Shown here: positions 12,659 to 28,832 of the stretch, in pieces
Position numbering within the stretch: the stretch's first letter is position 1
Layout: the number at the start of each line of letters is the position of its first letter
Assembly (NCBI RefSeq): GCF_020379485.1
Contig: NC_063438.1
Coordinates: 4,794,024 to 4,858,023 of the forward strand
Length of the DNA stretch: 64,000 nt
Direction: 5' to 3'
From: Brassica napus
Lineage: Eukaryota; Streptophyta; Magnoliopsida; Brassicales; Brassicaceae
The notes under the pieces: generated by a model
What the model saw: only the letters and a program-made list of their open reading frames with translations
What the model was told of the DNA's origin: nothing
The model's database searches: none
Position numbers and translations under genes: made by a program

Positions 12659-15600
12659 ATGGTTTACACGATTTCAGGCGTACGTTTCCCTCACCTCCCA
12701 TCCATCAAGAAGAACTCGTCTCTCCCGAGTTTCAACGACGATCGGAGAACCAACGCCGTCACCTTCTCTCTCAGGAAAGACACTCGCTCCTCCTCTGGTA
12801 CTCTTCCTCCATCCATACATCTCTTATTTCCTTATACTGCACGCGTTTCGAGATTTGGTGATTTTCATGGAGTCAATGTGTGGATTTGGTATCCTAATGT
12901 GATTTGGTGTAGGTAAAATCTTTGCTCGGAAGCCATCTTATGATTCTGAATCTTCTTCTTCAATAGCTACCACTGCGTCTGAGAATCTCGGTAGCCATCA
13001 GAGTGACAGCTCTTCAGCAGAAACTCAGGAAACTCTCTCTGAAGTAACTCAGGTTTGTTGTTTTTGTCTGTCTACTTGGTTTTCTAACTATGTACTTATT
13101 AAACTTATGTTGTGTTGTTTATGTGTAGTTGTGTTATCCTTTTGTTTAATTTTTCATGAATAAACCATTTGTGATTGGGTGAAGATTCTATTTCATGTTC
13201 TGTTTTTGCTTGGTGATGGCATTTTTGTGTGAGAGAGAGAAAAAAAAAACATTTTTACTGGATTAAGATGTTAATGTCTTTGGTCCTGGTGCTCTGTTTG
13301 GCTTGGCTTTCTGTTTACTGTACTCAGATGCATAAATTTGTGTTTTTTTTTTCTGGATCATGAATCAAACATCCTCTCTGTTTCAGTTTCTCCGTTGGCT
13401 GCTAGTTATTGTGTATTATCACATTTGAAGCTATATGTATTCAACCAAAAACGAACTTGGAGGATCTTTCCTGCTCCATTACGTATTCATCTGTTATATA
13501 ACTTATATTATTTCAAGAATCTCTTATAAAATCTCTCTGACTCTTGGATGATATTCTTCTTTCAGTGCACTTACATGGTTTCTTGCATTTATCATTTCTC
13601 ACCTTTTATTATTAGGTACATGACGATGTAGATGCCCAGAAAGCTGAGACAGAGAGACAGGAACAAACTTCTACACTTTCAACATCTGGAGGCCAGAGTT
13701 ATAACGAAAATATTGCAAGTATGCCAGATTCTCTCGACCAAGAAGTTGTACAGAGGAAGATCCCACCTCCTGGAGATGGGAAAAAAATCTATGACATTGA
13801 TCCTATGTTGAAGAGTTATGATGGTCATCTTGATTATCGGTAAATAATCTATTATATACCTTTACTTGTTTGCAAAGGGCAAAAGTCTCCCATCATCGTT
13901 CTTCTCACCAAACTATTAAACACTGAATTTAATTTTCATGGACGGGACATGTTTTCATGTCATATGTTTATATTAGTCCTTCTCCTAGCTTTAAAACTTG
14001 TGTTTCTATTCTAATTTCACAGCATATCGTTGTAGATATGGGCAGTACATAAAACTGCGTGAAGAAATCGACAAGAATGAAGGTGGACTAGAGGCATTTT
14101 CTCGTGGTTACGAAATATTTGGTTTCACTCGAAGGTAGACATCGTTTTGATATATTCAAGTGCTGTGTCAATAGCTTTAATAGTTCCTACTATTGCATTT
14201 TCAGCACGCTAGGCACGGTAAAAGTTTAGTAAATACTCTACAGATAGTTGGTATTGCAGTTGCTAATTATTATTCACTGCTTTGCTAGCGCCACTGGTAT
14301 CACTTACCGGGAATGGGCACCAGGAGCTAAGGTTTGTTTTTTATCTCAAGTCTCAAAGTAAAAGAATTTGTCACATTTTTTTTTCGGTCATTAGAGTTTC
14401 AGATGCAACTTTTCATACCTGAAAAGAATAGAATCATGGATTGGAACTCATGCAACCCCTCAGGAATGAAAGTAGAGTAGGGCCCTAATTACTGTTGTTT
14501 CTAACAAATTGTTTGGCTAATTTTTCCTTCCCAGGCAGCATCACTGATTGGAGATTTTAATAACTGGAATTCCAAAGCTGATGTCATGACTCGGGTATGC
14601 TGTTACTTTCAACTTCCATTTGAGCTGATAGTTAAGCTAGTAGTTAAATTTTACTACAAAATGTCTTTTTGGATGCATGCTTTACTCTGTTATTGGTCTG
14701 TTCCTTTCTGGAATTTTGATCTAAGACAGTCTTTTCAATGAAATTTTGAGCAGAACGAGTATGGTGTGTGGGAAATATTTCTGCCGAATGATGCTGATGG
14801 CTCGCCAGCAATTCCCCATGGCTCCCGCGTGAAGGTAACATGTTTATAGTTTTAAGTCACTGGTCAGATGTGTAACATTTTTGATCCATTACAACTTACT
14901 GCTGCTACACATTTATTTGCAGTTGTGAGAAAATATAGAAAAACATCTTATTTACAACAGACAACTAGACAGCTTATATTCCAGAGTGAACTTTTAGAGT
15001 GATGACTTTTAGTGCATTTCCAATGATCTCATGCGATTATATATATATTGGAAGAGAATTAGTAGTGTGCTACATGTATCCTTTTGGAGTAGCATACACA
15101 GTTTTCAGCTTTGTAACTCTTTTTATTTCATGTGTTGGTAGATTCGCATGGATACCACATCTGGTATTAAAGACTCCATTCCAGCTTGGATCAAGTACTC
15201 TGTTCAGGCACCAGGGGAGATCCCATACGATGGAGTATATTATGACCCTGCTGAGGAGGTACAAACCAATACCCTTCTCATGTCCTTTAGTGTTTTTGTA
15301 GAGATGATCTAAACTCTTCAAGTTGTAGATGTTCAAAAAAGAACATTATATTTAGTATTTAACTCATAACTGTTTTAACGATGTGTATATATGTGGTTGA
15401 TATATTTCTCGTTATTCTGGTCCTGTGATTTCGCTAAGGCCTAAAGAGTACTCCATTGTTTCAGGACAAATATGTATTCAAACATCCTCGTCCAAGGAAG
15501 CCCACATCACTGCGTATATATGAATCACATGTTGGAATGAGTAGTACGGTCCGTTCTTTTCCTCTTTTCTTGGAATGATCACTACAATAAGTACTAAAAT

Positions 15601-17927
15601 AAATATTAATATTTGAGAGTTCTTTTTCGTTTCAGTTCACTTTTGACAGTATGGTAATAGGTAATGTAATCTTTTATCTGCAGGAACCAATGATAAATAC
15701 ATATGCCAACTTTAGAGATGATGTACTCCCCCGTATAAAAAAGCTAGGCTACAATGCAGTTCAGATAATGGCCATTCAAGAGCATTCCTACTATGCCAGC
15801 TTTGGGTATCTTCCTATTCCAGATATAGCTCGTCTATTTACCTATCATCCAACGCCTTCCTGTTATAACCTTTTGTTCAGCTAATGAATGTGACTTTGCT
15901 ACATGCAATGCAGGTATCATGTGACAAACTTTTTCGCTCCTAGCAGCCGCTTTGGAACACCTGATGACCTTAAATCGTTGATAGACAAAGCTCATGAACT
16001 GGGTCTGGTTGTTCTGATGGATATTGTGCACAGGTATTGTCCTCTCGTTAACAATTCTCCAGAATCATCTTCCATCAGATACTTAGTTTTGTCGTCGAAT
16101 CAATTAAAAATGGATAATCACAATTGTCTTAAATTAAACCAGCCATGCTTCAAAAAACACACTGGATGGTCTGAACATGTTTGATGGCACTGATGGTCAG
16201 TACTTCCACTCTGGAGAGCGGGGTTACCATTGGATGTGGGATTCTCGTCTTTTCAATTACGGAAGCTGGGAGGTATCTCTCTCTAGACTCGATATATTGC
16301 AATAGGCAATAGATACGTCTGTCTCGGATTTAATTTATTTTCCTCGTCAATTTAAGGTGCTTCGGTATCTTCTGTCCAACGCGAGATGGTGGCTGGAAGA
16401 ATACAAGTTCGATGGGTTCAGATTTGATGGCGTGACTTCTATGATGTACACTCATCATGGACTGCAGGTAATACTTTTGCATGTCATACAAATATGCTGA
16501 TGCTAAATGTATGGCTTTCTGCAATCTAACTGCCCTTGTTTGTGGCAGGTGGAATTTACTGGGAATTACAATGAGTACTTTGGATATTCAACTGATGTTG
16601 ACGCTGTGGTCTATCTAATGCTGGTGAACGATATGATTCATGGGCTATACCCTGAGGCTATTGTTGTCGGCGAAGATGTAAGTCTTATGCACTAACGTTT
16701 TAGTGTGAAAACTAAATTATCCCTGAAACCTCCATTGCATTCTCTCGTTACAGGTTAGCGGGATGCCAGCCTTTTGTATTCCGGTGGAAGACGGTGGTGT
16801 GGGTTTTGACTACCGTCTCCACATGGCAGTAGCTGATAAATGGATTGAGCTTCTCAAGTATGTCCTCAGGACTTCTTTGCAGGAATGAATCAAATTGATC
16901 TGATTTCGTGTGTTGTAATATTCTGTAGGAAGAGAGACGAGGACTGGCAGGTTGGTGATATAGTTTTCACGCTTACCAACAGAAGGTGGGGAGAGAAATG
17001 TGTCGTCTATGCGGAAAGTCATGATCAAGCCCTTGTTGGAGACAAAACGATTGCGTTCTGGCTCATGGACAAGGTAATAAGACTCGGCAAACACCATAAC
17101 TAACATCTATCTTACTGTCTTGGAACTCTTTTGACTCAATCTTTTTGTCTTTTGTAGGACATGTATGATTTCATGGCGGTGGACAAACAGGCCACACCGC
17201 GTGTAGATCGCGGGATCGCCTTACACAAAATGATACGGCTCATAACGATGGGACTAGGTGGAGAAGGATACCTCAACTTCATGGGAAACGAGTTCGGACA
17301 CCCTGAATGGATCGACTTCCCGAGGACTGACCAGCACCTTCCTGATGGCAGAGTCATCCCCGGGAACAACGGTAGTTACGATAAATGCCGGCGTAGGTTT
17401 GATCTTGGAGATGCAGAGTATCTTAGATACCATGGACTGCAAGAGTTTGATCGGGCGATGCAACATCTCGAGGAGAAGTACGGTTTCATGACTTCGGAGC
17501 ATCAGTACATATCTCGCAAGGATGAAGGAGATAGAGTCATTGTGTTTGAGAAGGGTAACTTGGTCTTTGTCTTCAACTTCCACTGGACCAACAGCTACTC
17601 CGACTACCGTATAGGCTGCTCTGTTCCCGGGAAGTACAAGATTGTTTTGGACTCGGATGATTCTTCATTCGGTGGGTTCAATCGGCTAGATGACTCCGCT
17701 GAGTTCTTCACCTCTGTAAGAACATTAACTAAACAAGAACGAGAGATAAAACTCATTTTCAATAAAAACCAAACTGACAATTTGCTATGCAGGATGGAAA
17801 GTACGATGACAGGCCTTGCTCCTTAATGGTGTATGCACCGTGCAGAACCGCTGTAGTTTACGCTGCAGTAGATGGTGATGAAGATTCTTCTCTGGTGCCC
17901 ATAAGCCTTGTGCCTGACGATGTTTAG
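12659..17927 (+). CDS. SBE2.1: Starch branching enzyme class II (SBE2.1)
   Basis: 1,4-alpha-glucan branching enzyme. It cuts alpha-1,4 glucan chains and rejoins them as alpha-1,6 branches in plastids, making amylopectin. Eighteen exons (first 12659-12797, largest 17158-17715, last 17793-17927) join in frame at 2541 bases, giving 846 residues. The N-terminus [18 protein letters not shown] is rich in Ser and Lys, as in a transit peptide. A CBM48 domain follows ([23 protein letters not shown]), then the GH13 barrel: [19 protein letters not shown] (nucleophile Asp), VVGEDVSGMP (acid Glu) and YAESHDQ (third Asp). The C-terminal beta domain ends [12 protein letters not shown]. All catalytic residues are present. 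The sequence is closer to Arabidopsis At2g36390 than to its sister SBE2.2, and the position fits too. The chosen ATG gives the conserved MVYTIS start; an overlapping upstream ATG at 12654 is out of frame. Confidence 0.97.
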
Positions 17928-18233
17928 GAGTAAGAGAATAGCGTCTAAGTTTGCCTATTGTAAGCTTCTTTGTACTACGAAGATTTATTTCTCATCTCCT
18001 TCTTTAGTTTCTTGCAGTATTATAATAACTTTAAAAAGTAGCTTTTATATATGCTTCATCACAGATTGTACTTTAGTGATATGAACACTTGCTTAGTTCC
18101 AAAAAGATAAATATTTGAGAGGAAAATCTGCAGAGAACTCAGAACTGTAGCAGATACAACAAAAACCTTCAAAATCTGAATATAAAAACAAAACAGTAGA
18201 AAAAACTGCAATGATGTGTTGGTTATACACTGT
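17928..18233. other. Convergent 3' region of SBE2.1 and GRF3
   Basis: About 300 bases between the stop codons of SBE2.1 (+) and GRF3 (-). It should hold both 3' UTRs. I see no gene and no repeat. Confidence 0.6.
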
Positions 18234-20720
18234 TCAATGAAAGGCTTGTGTGGAGACACCGAGCTGATGGAGAACACTGGTTGGGGAAGACGAGGAGGAA
18301 GATCTCAGGACTTCGGCTAATGGTCCGCCCATGTGGTGGTGGTTGGGAAGCGACCCTCCACCGCTCCACCAGCTCATGTTTTGCTGGTCCCTCCCATTGT
18401 TGTTGCTCCTAGCTTCCTCCTCTTCGTTGCCTGTAGACAGCTTTAGAGAGACGTCCGAGGAAGTGTTTAAGGGCATGGAGATGGAGAGACAGGTGGTTGA
18501 GCTCATGGGGGTTGTACTATTGTCGGCTTCAGAACGAGGCCAGTCGTCAAAGAAGTGCCTCAAAGTGTGTCCTCCGTCTGATATGTTGTTGCCAAATCCA
18601 TTATGGGATTCGTATGGCCTCTTGTTGTTGCTGTTGTTGCTTCCTTGCCTCAACTCCGAACTGTTAACAGAATCCACATCTCATCATTCGAGTCACAGTA
18701 GGTGAAAACAATCAACCCCATATAGAGAAACAGAATACAAAGCAAAAAAAATAATAGTCAAAACAGATTCCAGAGTTAGGCTCAACAACATAGTTTGAAA
18801 CACTTTATACTGTTTAAGCTTTTAAAAGCACCTTTTAATGCATGTTTTTAGAATTGAATAACTGACAGATTAGTTTATTGTTTATTAATGAGTTCTGTAT
18901 CATGTGATGTGTGTGTGTGGATAGGGGAGGTGGGTGCAGAAGAATCTAAAAGCTTTAACTTCTTGCAAGATATGAGACATTTATGGGTCAGCTTTCACTA
19001 AGGTCCTACCATTTCACTACTGTATCAAACTCTCTCTCTTCTATTTCTCTGTTTGAAAAATTTCACACCTTAGTTTATAGAAGAAGAAAAAAACAGATTC
19101 TATCAAATCCAGTGTTATCATTATTATCTCTCAGTAGTAGATATTTTTCTTCACAAAGAAAACAAACAAAAGAAGCCTTAAAATGATAAGGATGTGTCTC
19201 TCAGTTTCCAACATTACCCCTCTCTCCACAACATTGCTTCACTTATGTGTTATGTTACCCCAAAGTACATCATCAGTTTCATAGTTATCAAATATCAGAA
19301 TTGCTTTCCTCTAAATCTTTAAGGTGAAAATTAAACTGAAGATTTGGATAAATTTCGTCTCATTATCAGTCAAAAAACAATCGTCTCAAGTCTCAACCAG
19401 TCTTATTGACTTAAAACTGAAGAAAGAAAAGTTAATGTGTTTAATGTTTTGACCAACAAGAACAACATCTAAAACAGACAAAGAACAAACACAAGTGTCT
19501 TTTTTTAATTACCTTTGACTAAGGTGGAGAAGTTCAGATGAAGAATTGGAAGAGCCAGAACCAGAGAAGAAGAAACAAGAAGATCCTCCTCCCTGACCCA
19601 CTTCCTCACCACCGCCAAAAGCAAACAAAGATGCTGTTGTGGCGGGTGCCGAAGCGGGAGCAATGGGAGTTGAGGTAGTGGCATTGACGGTAGGAGTTTC
19701 CACAGGCTTTCTTGAACGGTTGCGGCCACGGTGCATGTGGCGCTCGCAATACTTGTGGCCAGGGAAGACGTCCCTTGAACATCTCCACTTCTTACCATCC
19801 GTCCTCCTGCATCTCCCTGGCTCAGGATCCATCGCCCCCTTCCCCATATACCCTATGTTTTTTCCAATTCATATCAAAGATTAGCATCAAGAAACAAAGA
19901 TCCTATAAACTATACAACTCTCACTCCAACTCAAATAAGGGTACACCATTTAAGGAGTGAAGTATTTAAAACTAAATTAGACAAAAGCAAGAACCCATCA
20001 CATGCTTTTTCAGAATTTGCAAAAACAAGATAATACTAAATCAAAAGTCTGGATCTTGGGAACACAACTTCAACAACAACAAGCACAGAGCCCATGCATC
20101 TCATTTATAAAATAGATTAAACTTTCTCTTCAAACAAGAAGAAGTAAATTATTAAACAATAAAAAAAAAAGCATATTCTCTTGAAGGAATGAAACTAATA
20201 AAGGAGAGAGAGAGATATGGACTCACAAGCAGGCTGGTAGTGAGGGAGGTGTTGAAGAGGGTGGTGAAGAAAGTAGGAAGGAGATAGATGGAGAAGACTT
20301 TTCTTGATGGGTAGAAGAAGCTCTTGTGGAACAGCAGCTCCAGCCAACATGTACCTGTAGATCAGTGCTTGTAGTTCAAGCTCTTGCCACTGTGCCCAGC
20401 TAAAAAAGCTCCCCATCTCTACAAAAAACAATAAGACAAAACCCACATCAAAATCAACAACACATATATATACTGAGTGAACAGTTCATCTCTGAGTTTC
20501 AGAAAGACTCACTAGGGAACCTGGAAGAGGAATCTTGAGACAGAGAGGATAGTTTAGAAGAGGTAGGCTCAGGGGAAAAGAGTGGGAGAGCAGTAGAAGT
20601 TGCAGTATGGGACTGAATCTGATCATAGACATGTTTTGGTATCTTAGCTGCAGAAGGTTGGTCTTCTGACTCTGTCTGCTGCTTCTGCTGGCTTCTCCAT
20701 TGCTTCAGTTGCAAATCCAT
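18234..20720 (-). CDS. GRF3: Growth-regulating factor 3 (GRF transcription factor)
   Basis: Four exons on the minus strand (20513-20720, 20227-20418, 19513-19852, 18234-18660) join in frame to 388 residues. The QLQ domain ([20 protein letters not shown]) binds GIF co-activators. The WRC domain ([20 protein letters not shown]...[20 protein letters not shown]) has its C3H zinc ligands and a nuclear localisation signal and binds DNA. The tail is Ser/Asn-rich and ends [12 protein letters not shown]. GRFs promote cell proliferation in leaves and meristems. Exon 3 carries the miR396 target site, so post-transcriptional repression is expected. Content and position match At2g36400. The gene is convergent with SBE2.1, and its promoter faces the transposon-rich region. 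There is no sign of damage. Confidence 0.96.
19698..19719 (-). promoter_or_regulatory. miR396 target site in GRF3
   Basis: The plus strand reads TTCCACAGGCTTTCTTGAAC then GG, matching miR396 (TTCCACAGCTTTCTTGAACTG) except for one extra G, the bulge typical of GRF targets, and a base near the end. It lies in the WRC-coding exon over the codons for RSRKPVE. Confidence 0.92.
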
Positions 20721-21921
20721 TGGAGAGAGAGAACCTTTTTGTGTTTGTTTTCAGGGTCTTGTTTTTATAGCAATGGCAAACAAGAACAAAGTATTGTTGG
20801 GGTTGTGAAGAGCAAAAGAAGAAAAGAACAAACCTTTTTTCCCTCTTAGAGAAAAGCTTAGTTCTTTGCAGTCAGAGAGATAGAGTAGACAGAGAAGGGG
20901 AAAGAGGTTTTTATTAGGGAGAAAAAAGACAGTGAGACAAGACAGATGGGGGGAGGAAACTATACAGTAAAAACTTTAGTATTAATTGGGTTCACAAATC
21001 TTCATTAGTCTCAAGATTATTAAAAGAATGCTTTTCTGTATTAATAATTTAATATCAATAATATATTATTAAAAAAGTCAGGAAACCCAGAAAGAACACT
21101 CTCTGCAAGATGAAGGTGGAGAGGTAATAACCTGGAGTTTTTCTGTCTAGCTGCCTTGGAAATATCACTTGCATACTATCAACATTTTTTAAATTAGTAA
21201 CTCTCTTAATTAGTTTATTGAGAAAACATAAAGCCTGCTGCGAGGAGATATTTTAATTAGTGACAAAATAATAGAGTCCTTATTACAGAAGTGATTCGTT
21301 TGAAAGATTATTTAATGAGTGAGCGTTACGTCCTGATACAAAGCGAACATTACTTTCTTTCTTTTTTTGACGGAAGCGAACATTACTTTAAATTTGAGTT
21401 AGTAAAGTTCGTTAAATTCTTATTTAATCATATACGGAACTGAAATGTACTTTCAACTCTCTCTCTCATTTCTCTGTGTTTGACCTTCAACTTGTGTACT
21501 GTCGTCCATATCTTCTATTTCTATCTAGACTATGCTCTAGACTGTAAACATTATTTCAATGGAATCGGTTGAACTGTATAAGTGGAGTCAGTTTAGAATT
21601 CTAAAAACATAGTTTAATATAAAATAATTACTTCATGGCTAATGGCTAATGGCCAATGGAAAGATACACAGAATGGTCAGAAACCTAATTTCTTTTAGCA
21701 GAGTAAAGATCACAAAACTCTTTAAAAGTTAGGTTTTCTGTTCTACAATGGCATTTTTTTTGTCAACTACAATGGCATGTTAAAAACATACATAAACTGT
21801 AAACAGGTTTTCTTATTGCTAAAAAAGTAACAAAATAATGTCTTATATACAACGTTCAGCTTTGACATAATTCATACGTACAAACCGTCAATATATTAAT
21901 GAGCTAAATTAAATACCCTTA
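20721..21921. other. GRF3 leader and promoter region
   Basis: GA-rich leader sequence lies at about 20730-20960, followed by AT-rich DNA. GRF promoters face this side. I see no coding sequence. A short unit, GAAGCGAACATTACTTT, is repeated near 21340 and 21373. Confidence 0.4.
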
Positions 21922-22175
21922 GAGCATCTTCAACCTCACTCTATTTTTCACTCTAAAATAGAGTTTAGAGTAAAAAATGCTCCAATGTTACTCTATTTCT
22001 CACTCTATAATAGAGTAAAAAATAGGTTTATTCCAAATATAGAATAATTTGTTTTTTTTTTGTTCATCACTCTATTTTTTACTCTAAAATAGAGTACCAT
22101 TGGAGCAAACTCATACTCTATTATAGAGTTATTCTATTTTAAAGTAAAAAATAGAGTGAACCATTGGAGATGGTC
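21922..22175. mobile_element. PIF/Harbinger (Tourist-like) MITE, TSD TTA
   Basis: A 254 bp element with terminal inverted repeats GAGCATCTTCAACCTCACTC on the left and, reverse-complemented, GACCATCTCCAATGGTTCAC on the right. It is flanked by TTA at 21919-21921 and 22176-22178, the 3 bp duplication of the PIF/Harbinger superfamily. The interior is built from ACTCTATTTT/AAAATAGAGT words in both orientations, so the whole element can fold into a hairpin. It has no coding capacity. The right part is repeated in the following tandem duplication. Confidence 0.85.
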
Positions 22176-23306
22176 TTAGTATGCACAATAAGAATTGGCT
22201 GGAAAAAAAATGAATTTACAGAATTTGTAGAAAAAAAATGTGGCTTGTGAAATCAACTAGAAACAGGTGTATTCATGTTAAAATTTTAGGGATTTTTTGA
22301 ACGATTGAATGTATGTGTCATATAAAAGATGTTGGTTATACTGAATAGCTAGCAAACCTACGAATGTAATTTTCAAGTCCTGCAAATACTTGGTGTTAGT
22401 TACCCAGTTTTCAGTTTCCACTTACAGAATAACTGATCGTTTGTTTAGGCCATCTTTCCATGTCATATAAGTATATAACATATGGCCATATTCAGTAGTA
22501 CCAACATGACCAAAATAAATAAATTTGCATGGCCATGGTAGTTTTCGTGACCAACTTAACAATTTTGCTGCGGGTCCAAGCATGCATCTCCATAATGTAA
22601 AGCCACTGAAATTATACTTTTGGTTTAATGAACGCTCCAATGTAAAAAATAGAGTTTAGAGTAAAAAATGCTCCAATGTTACTCTATTTCTCACTCTATA
22701 ATAGAGTAAAAAATAGGTTTATTCCAAATATAGAATAATTTGTTTTTTTTTTTGTTCATCACTCTATTTTCTACTCTAAAATAGAGTACCATTGGAGCAA
22801 ACTCATACTCTATTATAGAGTTATTCTATTTTAGAGTAAAAAATAGAGTGAACCATTGGAGATGGTCTTAGTATGCACAATAAGAATTGGCTGGAAAAAA
22901 AATGAATTTACAGAATTTGTAGAAAAAAAATGTGGCTTGTGAAATCAACTAGAAACAGGTGTATTCATGTTAAAATTTTAGGGATTTTTTGAACGATTGA
23001 ATGTATGTGTCATATAAAAGATGTTGGTTATACTGAATAGCTAGCAAACCTACGAATGTAATTTTCAAGTCCTGCAAATACTTGGTGTTAGTTACCCAGT
23101 TTTCAGTTTCCACTTACAGAATAACTGATCGTTTGTTTAGGCCATCTTTCCATGTCATATAAGTATATAACATATGGCCATATTCAGTACCAACATGACC
23201 AAAATAAATAAATTTGCATGGCCATGGTAGTTTTCGTGACCAACTTAACAATTTTGCTGCGGGTCCAAGCATGCATCTCCATAATGTAAAGCCACTGAAA
23301 TTATAT
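21955..23306. repeat. Tandem duplication of ~0.69 kb
   Basis: Copy A (about 21955-22616) and copy B (about 22646-23306) are nearly identical, with an offset of about 690 bases and a few substitutions and small indels. Each contains most of the MITE and ~400 bases of single-copy DNA to its right. The first ~33 bases of the MITE are missing from copy B, so the duplication came after the MITE insertion. Both copies carry the same short minus-strand open frame (65-70 residues), which resembles no family I know. Confidence 0.92.
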
Positions 23307-26358
<3,052 letters not shown>

Positions 26359-26824
26359 ATAGGAAAAGAACCCGTGCGATGTCGCACGTGAATTCATTTT
26401 ATGAAAAAAACATGCCATATTTTATCTTGTACTATACAACTATATTCTTTTATTGATAATATTAAAAATCTATATTTTATTTATAAGTTAGTTGTAGGAA
26501 TATTACAATTATATCAAGACCAAATAAGATATATGTCTAATCATTTCTAAATTTATAATATCAATTATAAAATCAAGAGATCTTTTAGTACATATTCATG
26601 ATTTGTTTGAAATCATATAAAAATGTATGTACGGTCAAAAAAGTATTTAACAAATAAAATTATCGTATTTTAGGCTAAGAACATAAATAACAAATAAATT
26701 TCTTGTGTTTGTATATGTTTATTCAAGATCTTTGTTGATCGTTTGAAAAAAATGGATATCTCTCTCTTTATTTCAACAACTTATTTGTTTTTAATTACTA
26801 TTTGTCAATACCTCTACAACTTCT

Positions 26825-27400
26825 ACAAAGAGGTTGAGAGTTGCAATGGTTAACCAAAAGTTATATAATGGTTAGTATCAAAAGTTGCAATGGTTCATCA
26901 CTAAAACTTATCATTACCAAAAGTTGCAAGGATTAGCACTAAAAAATGTAAATGTTCATCAGTAAACTCTACCATTACCAATAGTTGCAATGATTTATCG
27001 TAATTGTAATGGTTCATCACAAAAAAATCATCACTTAGAATAGCAATAATTAATAAATATATAATATTATAAAATAATTAAATTACTCAAGAATCAAGTT
27101 ACCTGAATATTATTAAACAAATTTTAAGATTCTTTAAATGTATATAAAAGTAGATATGTAAATGAATGAAAAGAAAATTGCTCATAAACTTATGCAATTT
27201 ATAGGATAAAAAGACACATCTTTAAACATGTTTTCAATCCTTTAAAAAAGATATGCAATTTTTAAATGAAAAAGCATATACTTACATAAAAAAATTAGTC
27301 CTTAAAAATCTATGCAATTTTTAAAAACTAAAAAGACCAACATGTTCAGACATTTGACAACTTAAAAACAAATGCAATGTTTAGGATGAAAAAACATCAA
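26825..27400. repeat. Degenerate short tandem repeats within the Helitron
   Basis: The word AGTTGCAATGGTT and variants recur about every 50-60 bases from 26835 to 27020, next to TTCATCACTAAAA-type sequence. From 27170 to 27400, AAATCTATGCAATTTTTAAA-like units recur. The copies are diverged. No array with constant spacers is present, so this is not CRISPR-like. Confidence 0.6.
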
Positions 27401-27933
27401 TTCGTTGGATCAAACAATATTTTTTGTATTATGGGAATAAATACATTAAACTTTGAGACGATAAATGAGGAGGCAAACAATGTTTTATTTGAATTGTTGT
27501 TTTATCAAAAATTCACAAGGACACGTGTTTAAATGGTAGAGTAATTTGAGGAGTTGTAGGTCCAAAGTTGAATGAAGGTATGACATCATGGATGTGTTAT
27601 TCTATGAATCTCAAGTGGTAAATTAAAACGTGATGATGATATGGTCGACGAAGGATAAGGAGTTGATAGATACAAACATAGGCCTCAACCAGATAAGTTA
27701 CATCGGTTACTCGATCACGACAAATTACATACACACACGCATGTATAGTACATCAATCTCTTTGTTATAATCGATCATTCCTCCCCTTCGTCTATTAACT
27801 GCATAAGTCCAATTATTCCGGATTTAAATTTTCAAAAGTTATCGTCGTTCATAACGTATCTTCAAGAGAAATAAACTCTTCTGTTCTATTTTGCTTTTGA
27901 TCATTCTTGGTTTTGGTTTGCTTGTCGGGAATA

Positions 27934-28071
27934 ATGGAAAAAAATACAGGAAATCCTTCATCTCAAGTCGCTGAACCACGTATCTCTTTTATGTCGATCT
28001 GTGGAGGAATCCATGAGCTTTTACCAGCACGTTTTACGCTTTCTCCCAATCCGGAGACCTGGCTCTTTTGA
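27934..28071 (+). other. 46-codon open frame in Helitron, possible captured gene piece
   Basis: A complete ATG-to-TGA frame, MEKNTGNPSSQVAEPRISFM onwards, ending NPETWLF. It sits in a locally less AT-rich stretch after a pyrimidine-rich leader, unlike the surrounding sequence. I do not recognise it. It may be part of a captured host gene or chance. Confidence 0.2.
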
Positions 28072-28566
28072 TTTCAATAGCGATTGGTACATGTTTATAT
28101 TACTTTCAATACTTGTTTTAAAATTAATTTCAAATATTGTAAGTGTGTGAGTAGGCATGCTTAATTTAAAGTGTAGAGATCAGTACGTAACAGGCAGGGA
28201 GAGATTAGAAATTAAGGTTACGGCTGTTAGAGATTCTGATGAAAAGTAAAATGTGGGAAGTTAGTCTCTTATATAATTGCTGAAACAATGCAATTGTTTG
28301 TGCAAAGGGACACAACAGTGCATGACATTGTTAGAAGGATCTATTTTTTTAAGTTTTTTTTTAAAATGGTGTCTTTCCATTATATTTAAAAACAGTCCAA
28401 TTGTATAGAGACAATAATAACACATATTAATAACTTTTTAAAAAACTAATGTCTTTACCGTGACTATTACATTAATTAAGATTTCAAAAAAAATATTTTT
28501 TAGATGACAAAACATATAAACATTTTTCCTAAACTATTTTCAATAGTTACATGCTTGAAAAAACAC

Positions 28567-28832
28567 AACCTTTCATAATTAATTGTTTTCAATAGTTCCA
28601 TATTAAAGAGACACAACCTTTAATCAAAAGACATATTAATGAACAAACACAACTTTTAACAAGAATTGAGATTCCTATAAAAGCACACAACTTTTAGAAA
28701 AACAAAACTTTTCATTATTAATTGTTTTCAATAGTTCCATATTAAAAAGACACAACCTTTAATCAAAAGACATATTAATGAAAAAACATAACTTTTAACA
28801 AGAATTGAGATTCCAATAAAAGTACACAACTT
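28567..28832. repeat. Direct repeat of ~0.14 kb in the Helitron
   Basis: Two adjacent copies begin near 28567 and 28716. Both contain TGTTTTCAATAGTTCCATAT and AATCAAAAGACATATTAATG. The repeat is followed at 28836 by AAGAATAGCAATTCCAATTA, which resembles the Helitron 5' end in the opposite (+) orientation. Confidence 0.7.
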
